DNA of 64,000 nt from Butyrivibrio fibrisolvens 16/4. GTDB lineage: Bacteria > Bacillota > Clostridia > Lachnospirales > Lachnospiraceae. Every line of letters starts with the position of its first letter. The stretch's first letter is position 1. The notes under the pieces were generated by a model. That model searched no databases. It was given only the letters and a program-made list of their open reading frames with translations, and was not told where the DNA came from. The position numbers and the translations under genes are program-made. Location of the stretch: contig FP929036.1 in NCBI GenBank assembly GCA_000209815.1, positions 1,075,110-1,139,109 on the forward strand, written 5' to 3'. This document shows, one piece after another, positions 33,766 through 43,932 of this stretch.

Positions 33766-34644
33766 ATGAAAACGAATACACTGGGGTATAAATTTAGACA
33801 GTACTTACTTTTTGCAGGAGTATCTACAGTTATTTTTGCAAGCGTGGTAATCATTCCTTTTATTTATGGTCTTTATCTTACATTTACAAGTTGGGATGGA
33901 GTTTCACGCAATAAGCCATTCGTTGGCGTTGAAAATTATGTTAATGCGTTTGGAGATTCAGGGTATTGGGTATCTCTTGGACGTACATTTATCTACTCAG
34001 CAATCGCTGTTATTTTGGTAAATGCAGTGGCCTTCATTATCGCTTATATGGTAACAAGCGGAATCAAGGGTCAGAATTTCTTTAGAGCAGGTTTCTTTGT
34101 TCCAAACCTTATCGGTGGTATCGTACTTGGTTATGTTTGGAAATTTGTATTTAATAAGGCATTAGTTTCACTGTCAGCTTCTATAGCAAGTGGAGATGCC
34201 AAATCACTCCTTGCTACAGAAACAGGTGCAATTGCAGCACTTATTATTGTTTCAGTTTGGCAGTATGCAGGCTATATGATGCTTATATATGTGGCAGGCT
34301 TTATGAGTGTTTCAGAAGATGTTATTGAGGCGGCTAAAATTGATGGCTGTACGGGGACACAGTCAATCATTCATATATCAATTCCACTTATGACAGCATC
34401 ATTTGTACAGTGTTTATTCCTTACAATCACAAGATGCTTCATGGTATACGATGTAAACCTTTCACTGACCAACGGTGATCCATACGGAAGCTCAGCACTT
34501 GCTGCTATGCACGTATACAACCAGGCTTTCATCAACAAGAACTATGGTACAGGTCAGGCAGAGGCACTTATCCTCTTTGTAATCTGCGCTATTATCGGTG
34601 GAATTCAAGTATACGTTGGTAAGAAAGGGGAGGTGCAGGCATAA
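33766..34644 (+). CDS. sugar ABC transporter permease (MalF-type)
   Basis: A permease of about 292 residues with six membrane helices and the coupling motif EAAKIDGCTGTQSIIHISIPLM. ATG 33766 fits AAAGG at 33753-33757; the frame also has GTG 33757 and ATG 33760. The stop overlaps the next gene start (TAATG). It forms the importer core with the permease at 34644. No ATPase is encoded here, so a shared MsmK-type ATPase is presumably used. Confidence 0.9.
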   Translation: MKTNTLGYKFRQYLLFAGVSTVIFASVVIIPFIYGLYLTFTSWDGVSRNKPFVGVENYVNAFGDSGYWVSLGRTFIYSAIAVILVNAVAFIIAYMVTSGIKGQNFFRAGFFVPNLIGGIVLGYVWKFVFNKALVSLSASIASGDAKSLLATETGAIAALIIVSVWQYAGYMMLIYVAGFMSVSEDVIEAAKIDGCTGTQSIIHISIPLMTASFVQCLFLTITRCFMVYDVNLSLTNGDPYGSSALAAMHVYNQAFINKNYGTGQAEALILFVICAIIGGIQVYVGKKGEVQA

Positions 34645-35497
34645 TGGAAAACGAAAAAGCAGCTCGCAATAAAAAATAAGACACGCCATTATGATTATCG
34701 TACTTGCGATATTATTTGTAGCATTTATTTTCCCTTTCATAATGGTAATCATAAATGTATTTAAGGTTAAGGCAGATATTACTGCAAATCCACTTGCTCT
34801 TATAGGTAAGCACGGATTCACATTAGAAAACTTCCCTAATGCTATTAAGAAAATGAATTTCTGGAATTCATTTGGAAATTCACTCTTTATTACAATTTTC
34901 TCAACAATCGGTACAATCATTCTTTCATCAATGACTGCATATCTGATTGTTAGAAATAACTGGAAAGCAAACAAGATTTTATTCGTAACAATGATTGCAT
35001 CAATGGTAATTCCATTCCAGGTACTTATGGTTCCTCTGGTTTCTTTATACGGTGGAATATTTGGAATATTAAATCACAGAATTACACTTATCTTTATGCA
35101 TATTGGTTTTTCACTTTCAATGGCAACATTTATGTTCCACGGAAGTATTCACACAAACGTGCCTATCTCACTTGAGGAGGCAGCAACAATTGATGGATGT
35201 AATAAATGGCAGATTTTCTCAAAAATCGTATTTCCGATATTGAAACCAACAATTGCTACAGTAGCAATCATCGATGCAATGGCATTCTGGAATGATTACT
35301 TACTTCCATCACTTGTACTTGGTCGTAAGGAACTTTACACAATTCCTATCGCTACAAAGGTATTCTACGGTACTTATTCAACAGATACAGGATTAATTAT
35401 GGCTGCGCTTTTACTTGCAATGCTCCCAATTCTTCTTTTGTATTTGTTCCTTCAGAGATATATCGTTGAGGGTATTACTGCAGGTGCTGTTAAATAA
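34644..35497 (+). CDS. sugar ABC transporter permease (MalG-type), frameshifted at start
   Basis: ATG 34644 overlaps the previous stop and reads MENEKAARNKK, then stops at 34677 in the given sequence. Adding one A to the A6 run 34671-34676 joins it to IRHAIMIIVLAILFVAFIFPF and the rest of a permease of about 284 residues with EEAATIDGCNKWQIFSKIVFPIL. Without repair the earliest start would be near 34691, which would cut off the N-terminus before the first helix. The break fits the window-wide homopolymer pattern. Confidence 0.85.
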
Positions 35498-35530
35498 GCA
35501 ATACTTTATCGAAGATAAGGTATTGCAGGA

Positions 35531-35567
35531 TGTGCCATTTGCCGCAGGCAAATCTTTAAATGGCACA
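35531..35567 (+). other. nested hairpin between permease and sucrose phosphorylase
   Basis: Outer stem GTGCCATTT/AAATGGCAC (35532-35540 with 35558-35566) encloses TTTGCC-gca-GGCAAA. No clear T-run follows directly, so it is more likely an mRNA processing or stability element than a terminator. Confidence 0.5.
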
Positions 35568-35598
35568 CCTTCCTATAAAAAAATAAAGGAAAAAGAAA

Positions 35599-37014
35599 AT
35601 GAAAAAGCTAGAAAACAAATGTATGCTTATCACTTATGCAGATTCTATGGGTGATAACCTTTCAGATTTAACAACAGTAATGAACAAGCATTTTAAGGAT
35701 GCGGTTGGTGGAATTCACATTCTTCCATTTTTCCCTTCATCAGGAGACAGAGGTTTTGCTCCAATGGATTACCACGTAGTAGACCCAGCTTTTGGTGATT
35801 GGAATGATATTGAAAAGTTGGCAGAAGATTACTATCTTATGGCTGATTATATGATTAACCATATTTCAGCACAGAGTGAATACTATAAGGATTTCCTTGC
35901 AAAGAAGGATGATTCTAAGTACAAGGATCTTTTTATCCGTTACAAGGATTTCTGGGAGAATGGAGAACCAACAGAGGAAGAAGTAGATGCTATCTACAAG
36001 AGAAAGCCAAGAGCTCCATACGTAGATGCGAATTTCGCAGACGGCACTACTGAGAAGGTTTGGTGTACATTTGATGAGCAGCAGATTGATATCAACTGCA
36101 AGTCAGCTACTGCAAAGGAATTCATCAAGGATAATCTTGAAACACTTTGTAAGCATGGTCTTGCTATGATTAGACTTGATGCATTCGCATATGCTACAAA
36201 GAAGGCAGGCTCTTCATGCTTTTTCATTGAGCCAGAGGTTTGGGAGCTTATGGATGAATCAGCAAAGATTGTTGAGCCATATGGTGTAACACTTCTTCCA
36301 GAGATTCACGAGCACTATACAATGCAGCAGAAGATTGAAAGTCATGATTACTATGTATATGATTTTGCGCTTCCTATGCTTCTTATTAACGGCCTTTACT
36401 ATGGACAGTCACAGTACTTAAAGCACTGGCTTGAGATTTGCCCAAGAAAGCAGTTTACAACACTTGATACACACGATGGAATCGGAGTTGTAGACGTTAA
36501 GGATCTTCTTCCTGATGAGGAAATCGAACGTACAAAGGAAGACATCTTTAAATTCGGCGCTAATGTTAAAAAGATTTATAACACAGCAGCTTACAACAAC
36601 CTTGATATTTATCAGGTTAACTGCAGCTACTATTCAGCACTTGGAGATGATGACGATGCTTATCTTCTTGCGAGAGCAGTACAGTTCTTTGCACCAGGTA
36701 TTCCACAGGTATACTATGTAGGACTCCTTGCAGGAAAGAACGACCTTCAGCTTTTAGAGGAGACAAAGGTTGGTAGAAATATTAATCGTCATTACTATAA
36801 GCTTGATGAAATCGACCGCGAGGTTGAAAGACCAGTAGTTAAGAAATTACTTGAGCTTATGAAGTTTAGAAATGAGCATTCGGCATTTGATGGGGAGTTT
36901 ATTTTAGAGGATTGCAGCGATGAAGAGCTTGTAATTCTTAGAAAAAATGGTGACGCTTTTGCAAGACTTAAGGCTAACTTAAAAACTAAGAAGTTCACTA
37001 TTGAACATTCATAA
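35599..37014 (+). CDS. sucrose phosphorylase (GH13_18)
   Basis: Splits sucrose with phosphate into glucose 1-phosphate and fructose in the cytoplasm. A 471-residue retaining GH13 enzyme. The nucleophile is Asp in AMIRLDAFAYATKK, the acid/base Glu in LLPEIHEHY, and the transition-state Asp in TLDTHDGIGV. The opening ITYADSMGDNLSDLT and GGIHILPFFPSSGDRGF are typical of sucrose phosphorylases. The fructose would be taken by the fructokinase at 38115. Related 6'-phosphosucrose and glucosylglycerate phosphorylases exist; context favours sucrose. Confidence 0.93.
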   Translation: MKKLENKCMLITYADSMGDNLSDLTTVMNKHFKDAVGGIHILPFFPSSGDRGFAPMDYHVVDPAFGDWNDIEKLAEDYYLMADYMINHISAQSEYYKDFLAKKDDSKYKDLFIRYKDFWENGEPTEEEVDAIYKRKPRAPYVDANFADGTTEKVWCTFDEQQIDINCKSATAKEFIKDNLETLCKHGLAMIRLDAFAYATKKAGSSCFFIEPEVWELMDESAKIVEPYGVTLLPEIHEHYTMQQKIESHDYYVYDFALPMLLINGLYYGQSQYLKHWLEICPRKQFTTLDTHDGIGVVDVKDLLPDEEIERTKEDIFKFGANVKKIYNTAAYNNLDIYQVNCSYYSALGDDDDAYLLARAVQFFAPGIPQVYYVGLLAGKNDLQLLEETKVGRNINRHYYKLDEIDREVERPVVKKLLELMKFRNEHSAFDGEFILEDCSDEELVILRKNGDAFARLKANLKTKKFTIEHS

Positions 37015-37016
37015 AT

Positions 37017-37056
37017 AAAAACGGCAATGCACAGTAGGGTATTGCCGGTTTTTATG
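37017..37056 (+). terminator. intrinsic terminator after sucrose phosphorylase
   Basis: Stem AAAACGGCAAT/ATTGCCGGTTTT spanning 37017-37052, T-run at the end of the stem. Confidence 0.75.
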
Positions 37057-37134
37057 ATAAAATGTGGGCATGGAGTTAAGCATAGATTTTTGTTTTTCCT
37101 CAGAAAAACAAGAAGCTATAATTTGGAGGGAATA

Positions 37135-38115
37135 ATGGCAACATTAAAGGACGTGGCAGCTAAGTGCGGGTTGACTGTCACCACAGTATCGAGAGTACTA
37201 AATAACAGAGGATACATTTCCGAAGAGACCAGAGCAAAGGTTTATGCGGCCATGGAAGAGCTCAACTATCAACCAAATGAGGTGGCTAGGTCTTTATCAA
37301 AAAAGTCCACTAATACGATAGGGGTTATCGTACCACATATTAGACATCCTTATTTTTCGGAAATGATTAGTAATATTGAAAACGCAGCTAATAAACGAGG
37401 ATATAAAATAATCCTTGCCAACTCCAAGGGGGCAAAGCATAAGGAGAAGGAATACTTAGATATGTGTAGAAGCAATCGAGTGGCTGGTGTTATTTTATTT
37501 TCTTCTAGTGTACAGGTATCGGAATTTGCAAATAGTAAAATTCCACTTGTTACGGTAGAGCGTTTTATGGAAGATGGAACTGCAGCGGTGGAGTGTGATA
37601 ACGAACAGGGTGGAATGTTAGCAGCTCAGGCACTTATCGATGCAGGATGTAAGAATGTTCTTATGATTTCAGGTGTTGTTAACAACTCAATGCCTGCGGA
37701 TGATCGTGTAAAAGGTTTTGCAAAGGTCTGTGAGAAAAATGGTATCTCATACAAGGAAATAGTCACCAGTCAGGATCAGTACGAAAGCCTGGATTATCAT
37801 TCACTTTTAGATAGTGCTTTAAAGCTTGATTCTGATATTGATGGCGTATTTGCCAGTTCGGATTTAATTGCAGCGCAAGTGCTTCAGGTTTGTGGTAAAA
37901 TAGGAAAAAAGGTACCAGAAGATATAAAGTTGGTGGGATTTGATGATGTTATGATTTCACGAATTACCACACCACCTATTTCTACTATTCACCAGCCAAT
38001 TAAAGAGATGGCAGAGTCGGCAGTAGAACTTGTTATAGCAGCTTCAGAGGGAAAGGTTGTGCCTAAGCGCACTCTTTTACCGGTATCGTATATAGAAAGG
38101 GAAAGCACAATATAA
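37135..38115 (+). CDS. LacI family regulator of the sucrose locus
   Basis: A 326-residue repressor. The N-terminal HTH reads TLKDVAAKCGLTVTTVSRVLNNRGYISEETRAKV, the hinge helix is EVARSLSKKST, and a periplasmic-binding-like effector domain begins at NTIGVIVPHI. Start 37135 has TGGAGGG upstream; the frame opens earlier but without a ribosome site. It is adjacent to fructokinase (TAATG overlap) and likely binds the palindrome at 32271-32290. The inducer would be sucrose or fructose; not known. Confidence 0.9.
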   Translation: MATLKDVAAKCGLTVTTVSRVLNNRGYISEETRAKVYAAMEELNYQPNEVARSLSKKSTNTIGVIVPHIRHPYFSEMISNIENAANKRGYKIILANSKGAKHKEKEYLDMCRSNRVAGVILFSSSVQVSEFANSKIPLVTVERFMEDGTAAVECDNEQGGMLAAQALIDAGCKNVLMISGVVNNSMPADDRVKGFAKVCEKNGISYKEIVTSQDQYESLDYHSLLDSALKLDSDIDGVFASSDLIAAQVLQVCGKIGKKVPEDIKLVGFDDVMISRITTPPISTIHQPIKEMAESAVELVIAASEGKVVPKRTLLPVSYIERESTI

Positions 38116-39050
38116 TGAAAAGATTTGACGTAATAGCATTAGGAGAGATTTTAATTGACATGGCTCCAGGTGAGCAATCATCACAGGGCAATGATACCTT
38201 TGAGGCATGTCCTGGTGGAGCACCTTGCAATGTATTATCACTTCTTACAAAGGCTGGTCACAAGACAGCTTTCATCGGTAAAGTTGGCGAGGATATGTTT
38301 GGACATATGCTTACAGACACAATCAAGGAGCTTGGGATCGAGACTTCAGGTGTAGTATTTGATAAAGAGGTACGTACAACACTTGCCTTTGTTAAAAAGC
38401 TTCCTAACGGAGATAGAGACTTTAGCTTCTACAGAAATCCAGGAGCAGATATGATGCTTAATGCATCAGAGGTTAAATTTGATTTAATCGAGGATTCAAA
38501 GATTTTCCATTTCGGAACTCTTTCAATGACTTCAGAATGCGCTAAGGAAGCTACAAAAAAGGCAGTTGCTTTTGCCAAGGAAAAGGGACTTCTTATTTCC
38601 TTTGATCCTAATTTACGTGAGCCACTTTGGGAGAATCTTGATGATGCCAAGGCAGCTATTAAGTGGGGAATGGAAAACTGCGATATCCTCAAAATCTCTG
38701 ATAACGAAGTAGAGTTTATGACTGGTCTTTCTGATATGGAGGCTGGCTACAAGAAGATTAAGGAAATGTCATCAGCAAAGCAGGTTTTCGTTACACTTGG
38801 TCCTGACGGAAGTCTTGGCTCTGTAGGGGATGAGCTAGTAAAGGTCGCTGGTGTCAAAATGGAATCAGTAGTAGATACTACTGGAGCAGGCGACACATTT
38901 ATGGGTTGCGCCCTTCACTACATCTTAGGCCACGGCATTGAACTTACAGCAGAGCAGATTAAGGAACTACTTACTCTCGCAAATGCCACAGCCGCAAAGG
39001 TAACACAGGTCAAAGGCGCACTTAAAGTAATGCCTAAAATAGAAGTTTAA
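38115..39050 (+). CDS. fructokinase (PfkB family)
   Basis: A 311-residue ribokinase-fold sugar kinase. ALGEILIDMAPG and the glycine-rich CPGGAPCNVLSLL are at the N-terminus; the C-terminal signature DTTGAGDTFMGCALHYIL holds the catalytic Asp and anion hole. It would phosphorylate fructose released by sucrose phosphorylase. Translationally coupled to the LacI gene. Closed by the terminator at 39064. Confidence 0.92.
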   Translation: MKRFDVIALGEILIDMAPGEQSSQGNDTFEACPGGAPCNVLSLLTKAGHKTAFIGKVGEDMFGHMLTDTIKELGIETSGVVFDKEVRTTLAFVKKLPNGDRDFSFYRNPGADMMLNASEVKFDLIEDSKIFHFGTLSMTSECAKEATKKAVAFAKEKGLLISFDPNLREPLWENLDDAKAAIKWGMENCDILKISDNEVEFMTGLSDMEAGYKKIKEMSSAKQVFVTLGPDGSLGSVGDELVKVAGVKMESVVDTTGAGDTFMGCALHYILGHGIELTAEQIKELLTLANATAAKVTQVKGALKVMPKIEV

Positions 39051-39063
39051 CATTAAAGTATAT

Positions 39064-39101
39064 GAAGGCTTAAGCATACGCTTAGGCCTTCTTTTTGTTT
39101 T
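39064..39101 (+). terminator. intrinsic terminator after fructokinase
   Basis: Stem GAAGGC-TTAAGC / CGCTTA-GGCCTTC (39064-39092), then T5. It lies between convergent genes and may work on both strands in part. Confidence 0.75.
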
Positions 39102-39149
39102 GTGTATTAAGCCAAATTACTTTTTCTTCTGCAACATCTTCAGAAGCAT

Positions 39150-40097
39150 TTATTTTTCCTGTTGGCTTTTGTCCTCTGTCATTCTGCGGTAGATGTTTGC
39201 AAGTAATGCACCAGAGATATTGTGCCATACAGAGAAGATTGCACCTGGAACTGTTGCCATAGCAAGATCAGGAAATGCTGTAGCAGCAAGAGAAGTTGCA
39301 AGGCCAGAGTTTTGCATACCAATCTCTACAGAGAGAGCCTTTTTCTTTGAAAGTGGAAGCTTTAATGCTTGGCCAAGTAATAATCCGCAACCATAACCTA
39401 AAAGATTGTGGAGAATTACAACTAAGAAGATGATAGCACCTGTTGTAAGAATCTGCTCGGAGTTGTGAGAAACTACTGCTGCTACAATCATAGTGATTGC
39501 AAGAACAGATACAAGAGGAAGTGCCTCTTTAACCTTAGCTGTGTACTTTCCAAAGAAATGATTGATGACAAAGCCAAGGGCGATAGGTACAATAACAACC
39601 TTAATGATTGAAATGAACATAGCCAGTACATCAACTGAGACAGTTGTGCGAAGGAATAAATATGTGATAACAGGGGTAAGAAGTGGAGCAAGAAGAGTAT
39701 TAACACTTGTCATTCCTACTGATAAAGCTACATCCCCTTCGCTAAGGTATGTGATTACATTGCTTGATGTACCGCCAGGACAAGTACCAACAAGAATTAC
39801 ACCTGCAAGAAGTCCAGCCTCAAGACCAAATGCCTTTCCAAGAAGGAATGCAAGAAGAGGCATGATGGTGAACTGAGCTAGGCAGCCAATGAGAATATCC
39901 TTTGGATGAGTGAATACTAATACAAAATCTTCAGGCTTAATTGTAAGTCCCATTCCGAACATTACTATCATAAGAAGATAGTTAATCCAGCTGGTCTGAA
40001 TCCAAAGACAGCTGGCTGGGGCAAACAATGCTAGTGCTGCAACTACAAGTACAATAATAGCCATGTACTTTCCGATAAAGTTACTGATTTTTTTCAT
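39150..40097 (-). CDS. bile acid:sodium symporter (BASS) family transporter
   Basis: A membrane protein of about 315 residues with about nine to ten helices. Family features are MFGMGLTIKPEDFVLVFTHPKDILIG, VGTCPGGTSSNVITYLSEGDVALSV and SVEIGMQNSGLATSLAATAFPDLAMA, which form the Na+ and substrate sites. Known substrates range from bile acids to pantoate and other organic acids; none can be assigned. Start at 40097 (MKKISN) follows AAGGATGG on the minus strand; an in-frame ATG at 40109 overlaps that site. It stands alone between convergent and divergent neighbours. Confidence 0.85.
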   Translation of the reverse strand: MKKISNFIGKYMAIIVLVVAALALFAPASCLWIQTSWINYLLMIVMFGMGLTIKPEDFVLVFTHPKDILIGCLAQFTIMPLLAFLLGKAFGLEAGLLAGVILVGTCPGGTSSNVITYLSEGDVALSVGMTSVNTLLAPLLTPVITYLFLRTTVSVDVLAMFISIIKVVIVPIALGFVINHFFGKYTAKVKEALPLVSVLAITMIVAAVVSHNSEQILTTGAIIFLVVILHNLLGYGCGLLLGQALKLPLSKKKALSVEIGMQNSGLATSLAATAFPDLAMATVPGAIFSVWHNISGALLANIYRRMTEDKSQQEK

Positions 40098-40317
40098 AAC
40101 ATAAACCATCCTTTCTTTATGAATAATTTAGTACTTTAAAGTGATAATGTTAAAAACACAATAGCACTTACTTGTTCATTATTCAAGAGGGAATAGGCGG
40201 TTTATGATATATGTAAAAAATTCACACTTTTAATTTTCAGTGTATGATATAATAACTTTGCTAGAAAGAATTTTGTACGATGTGTTATTAAGTCTACGTT
40301 AATAAAAGGGGGTTATT

Positions 40318-40962
40318 ATGCTAAAAGAGTATACTAAAATTCCTGCACCACTTAATTCAGAAGTAGCACTGAAAATTATTCCTGGTCACTTCGCTACCAA
40401 TCATTCCCACATTACTAATTACATGGAGATTGGTACAATGAAAACCAGATGCAACGAGGCACAGGGGGTAGCTCAGCTTCTTGCAATGCATTATTCAGTA
40501 CAAACCCCCGTTGATACAATAGTATGTGCCGATGATATGGAGGTTGTTGGAACATTTTTAGCAATGGAGCTTACAAAGGCTGGTGTTGCAAACTACAATC
40601 AGCACAAAACAATTTACGTTACGTCTCCAGAGCTTACTTCTACAGGACAAAACATTTTTAGAGATAATATGCAGCTTACTGTTCGTGATAAAAATGTACT
40701 TCTTTTGTTTGGTTCATTAAGTACAGGACGTACAGTTGAAAGTCTTGCAGAGTGTGTAAAATATTATGGAGCAAAGATTAGCGGAGCTTGCGCTATCTTT
40801 TCGGCTGTTCGCCAAGTTGCTGGCATCGATATCACAGCAGTTTTCCATGATGAGGATATTCCAAACTACGCATCTTATCCACTTCACGACTGCCCACTAT
40901 GCAAGCAGGGAGTACCAATTGACGCTATAGTAAATTCATTTGGATATTCGGAATTACGATAA
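40318..40962 (+). CDS. phosphoribosyltransferase-like protein (orotate PRTase-type fold)
   Basis: A 214-residue protein. VDTIVCADDMEVVGTFLAMELTKAGV and VLLLFGSLSTGRTVESLAECVKYYGAKISG resemble the flexible loop and PRPP-binding strands of type I phosphoribosyltransferases, but the usual acidic DD/ED-TG PRPP motif reads GSLSTGRT, so catalysis is uncertain. A C-terminal CPLCKQG may bind metal. It could be a salvage enzyme or a PRPP-sensing protein. Alone between terminators. Confidence 0.6.
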   Translation: MLKEYTKIPAPLNSEVALKIIPGHFATNHSHITNYMEIGTMKTRCNEAQGVAQLLAMHYSVQTPVDTIVCADDMEVVGTFLAMELTKAGVANYNQHKTIYVTSPELTSTGQNIFRDNMQLTVRDKNVLLLFGSLSTGRTVESLAECVKYYGAKISGACAIFSAVRQVAGIDITAVFHDEDIPNYASYPLHDCPLCKQGVPIDAIVNSFGYSELR

Positions 40963-40975
40963 TCAAAAAGATATT

Positions 40976-41004
40976 TGCCACCTCATATGGGGTGGCATTT
41001 TTAT
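40976..41004 (+). terminator. intrinsic terminator
   Basis: Stem GCCACCTCAT/ATGGGGTGGC (40978-40997; minimal loop), then ATTTTTATG. Confidence 0.7.
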
Positions 41005-41104
41005 GTTCACAAATCTGATATTAATTAACAGATTTGATAACTTTTTTTGAGGGCACAGAGTATAATTCAATCATCCTATAAAACTATTATGTGAGGGGAA
41101 TACG

Positions 41105-43819
41105 ATGCTTAAAACAATTAATACAGGTAAGTATGAGTTTTTAGATGATATGGGAAGCTTTAGAATCGGAAGAGCCGAGGATACCAGCTACCTTTATTTT
41201 CCAATTGCTGGTGAGAAGGGCCTGAAGTGTTCTGTCACACCAAATCTTGGTGGTGATGCTATGGTAAATCAGGAGACCTTTGTGTTAGAGCCAGTCAGCG
41301 TGGAAAATCTTCATAATAATAAAAATGGCCGTAACTTCTGGTTGTACATGGATAATGGTTCTGTGTGGTCAGCAGTTGGTTCTTCTGCAGAGCAGGAGAG
41401 TAAGAAATTCACAATGGAGCAGGATGAAAGTCTTGTTTCAGCTGGCTTTATGTGGCATACAGCTACTAGAGCCAACAGTAGTTTTGGTGTAATGGCAGAG
41501 ATCACTTCATTTGTTCCTGTGGATCTAAATGTTGAGGTTATGTCAGTTACCATTAAAAATATCTCCAACGAGGCAAAGGTTATAACCCCTATAGCAGCTA
41601 TTCCTATTTTTGGAAGATCTGCAGATAACCTTCGCGATCATAGAAATGTTACATCTATGCTCCATAGAATTTCTACTATAGATGAAGGCGTTCTTGTGAA
41701 GCCTACTATGTCCTTTGATGAGAAGGGACACAGACTTAATAATAAAACATATTTTGTTTTAGGTATGGATGAAAATGGAGCTAAGCCAGAATCATTTTTC
41801 CCAACAGTGGAATCATTTATTGGTGAAGGCGGAAGCTTCTTAAAGCCTAGAAGTGTTTATCGTCAGGAGCCAGGCTGCAAATCAGGTGAAAGCTTTGCAG
41901 GACTTGAAGCAGTAGGCGGATTAAAGTTCGAAAAGGTAACATTGCAGCCAAAGGATGAAATCGTATATACGGTATTAATTGGCGTAGCAGAAAATGAATC
42001 AGAGCTTGATGAGGTTAAAAAGAGAATAGTTACTAAGGAAGATGTTGCAAAAGAGCTTGCTGCTACTAAGAAGTACTGGGCAAACAAGGTCAATGTAAAC
42101 TTCCACACAGGTAACAAGGACTTTGATGAGTTTATGGCTTGGGTTGCATTCCAACCATTCCTTAGAAGAGTTTATGGCTGTTCATTCCTCCCATATCACG
42201 ATTATGGAAGAGGTGGAAGAGGATGGAGAGATTTATGGCAGGATTGTCTTGCACTTCTCTTTATGGAGCCAGATGATGTTAGAAAGATGCTAGTTGCAAA
42301 CTTTGGTGGCGTTCGTATGGACGGAAGCAATGCTACTATCATTGGAGATGGCTTGGGCAATTTCATTGCTGACAGAAATGGAATCGCAAGAGTGTGGATG
42401 GACCATGCATATTGGCCACTAAAGACTCTGCTTCTTTACATACATCAGTCAGGAGATTACGAAATCCTCAAAGAAAAGGTTCCTTACTTTAAGGATTCTA
42501 TTGTTCACAGAGGAAATCTTATTAATAAGAAATTCGAGACTGAAGGAAACAAGCAGTACACAGAGGATGGCAAGGTTTATGAAGGTTCTATTATAGAACA
42601 TCTTCTTGTTCAGAATCTTTGTGCATTCTACGAGGTTGGAGAGCATAATGTATTAAAGCTTCGTGGAGCTGACTGGAATGATGCTCTTGATATGGCATCA
42701 AAGAATGGTGAAAGTGTTGCATTCTCATATGCTTATGCCGGAAACCTAAAAGATTTATCAATGCTTATTTCAGAGTATGCACTTAATGTTGGAATTGACA
42801 CAATCTCCATTGCATCAGAGCTCAATACATTACTTGATTCCTATGTTCAGATTTACGAATCTGTTGGGGATAAGACAGCTTTATTAAATAAGTATTGTGA
42901 ATTAGTTGAGGGAAATATTTCTGGAAAGCAGATTATGATTCCCGTATCGACACTTGTTTCAAAGCTTATGGAAATGTCTCAATGGTTTACAAATCATCTT
43001 AATTCTCAGGAATGGATTGAAGGTGAGCAGGGCCAGGGCTGGTTTAACAGCTATTATGATGACAGCTGCCGCAGAGTAGAGTGCTATGACAGTGATTCTG
43101 AGAAGACCAGAATGATGCTTACTGGTCAGGTGTTTGCAATTATGGGAAATGTTGCAACAGAAAAGCAGATTGATGCAATCACTAAGGCTGCGGATAGATA
43201 TTTATATAGAGAAGAAATAGGTGGATACAGACTTAACACAGATTTCAAAGAGCTTAAGGGCGATTTAGGAAGAATGTTTGGTTTCGCATACGGCGAAAAA
43301 GAAAATGGTGCAGTATTCTCCCATATGGCTGTTATGTACGCAAATGCCTTATATCAAAGAGGCTTTGCAAAGGCTGGACATAAGGCTCTTTCAGCACTTT
43401 CGAATGCATCAATGAATTTCAATGTTAGTCATATGTACCCAGGAATCCCAGAGTACTTTGATGCTAAGGGCCGTGGCAAGTATCCTTATCTTACAGGTGC
43501 AGCCAGCTGGTATCTGCTTACAATGATTACAGAAGTATTTGGTGTAAAGGGAGAGGCAGGAAATCTTATGATTGCACCAGCACTGACAAAAGACCAGTTC
43601 GATGAATCCGGCAAGGCTTCAATCAGCCTTAACTTTGCAGATAAGCGCTTCGATATCGCATTTACGAACCCATCAAACCTCAACTGCGGCGACTATAATA
43701 TCGTATCTGCGAAATTGAATGGTGAGGATATTCCTGTGGATTCCACAAAAATCGTAGTTCCTCGTGTGACAATCGATGAACTACCAAATAATAATTCAAT
43801 TAATATATTGTTGGGATAA
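41105..43819 (+). CDS. GH94 family glycoside phosphorylase
   Basis: A 904-residue inverting phosphorylase. The N-terminal beta-sandwich covers about residues 1-300, followed by the (alpha/alpha)6 barrel. GRGGRGWRDLWQDCLAL and LRGADWNDALDM (catalytic general-acid Asp, as in the GDWND motif of cellobiose phosphorylase) identify GH94, as do MYPGIPEYF and LTGAASWYL near the end. GH94 includes cellobiose, chitobiose, cellobionate and beta-1,2-glucan phosphorylases; the specificity is not clear. It would produce a sugar 1-phosphate in the cytoplasm. The AraC regulator and ABC system next door may serve it. Confidence 0.85.
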   Translation: MLKTINTGKYEFLDDMGSFRIGRAEDTSYLYFPIAGEKGLKCSVTPNLGGDAMVNQETFVLEPVSVENLHNNKNGRNFWLYMDNGSVWSAVGSSAEQESKKFTMEQDESLVSAGFMWHTATRANSSFGVMAEITSFVPVDLNVEVMSVTIKNISNEAKVITPIAAIPIFGRSADNLRDHRNVTSMLHRISTIDEGVLVKPTMSFDEKGHRLNNKTYFVLGMDENGAKPESFFPTVESFIGEGGSFLKPRSVYRQEPGCKSGESFAGLEAVGGLKFEKVTLQPKDEIVYTVLIGVAENESELDEVKKRIVTKEDVAKELAATKKYWANKVNVNFHTGNKDFDEFMAWVAFQPFLRRVYGCSFLPYHDYGRGGRGWRDLWQDCLALLFMEPDDVRKMLVANFGGVRMDGSNATIIGDGLGNFIADRNGIARVWMDHAYWPLKTLLLYIHQSGDYEILKEKVPYFKDSIVHRGNLINKKFETEGNKQYTEDGKVYEGSIIEHLLVQNLCAFYEVGEHNVLKLRGADWNDALDMASKNGESVAFSYAYAGNLKDLSMLISEYALNVGIDTISIASELNTLLDSYVQIYESVGDKTALLNKYCELVEGNISGKQIMIPVSTLVSKLMEMSQWFTNHLNSQEWIEGEQGQGWFNSYYDDSCRRVECYDSDSEKTRMMLTGQVFAIMGNVATEKQIDAITKAADRYLYREEIGGYRLNTDFKELKGDLGRMFGFAYGEKENGAVFSHMAVMYANALYQRGFAKAGHKALSALSNASMNFNVSHMYPGIPEYFDAKGRGKYPYLTGAASWYLLTMITEVFGVKGEAGNLMIAPALTKDQFDESGKASISLNFADKRFDIAFTNPSNLNCGDYNIVSAKLNGEDIPVDSTKIVVPRVTIDELPNNNSINILLG

Positions 43820-43847
43820 GAATTTGATAATAAGAATTTAGATGAGC

Positions 43848-43925
43848 TGGTAGGTAACAAGCTCTGATGTTTCTCAAGCGAATCGTGTTAGATGAGCGGA
43901 GAAATATCAGGCTTGTGGCCGTAAC
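43848..43925. other. structured intergenic element after GH94 gene
   Basis: CTGAT-TTTCTC pairs with GAGAAA-ATCAG, and outside it ACAAGC pairs with GCTTGT. Its 3' part GGCTTGTGGCCGTAAC resembles GGCTTGTAGCTGTAAC at 59102-59198. There is no T-run. It lies between convergent genes and may end transcription from either side. Confidence 0.45.
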
Positions 43926-43932
43926 CAGCGGA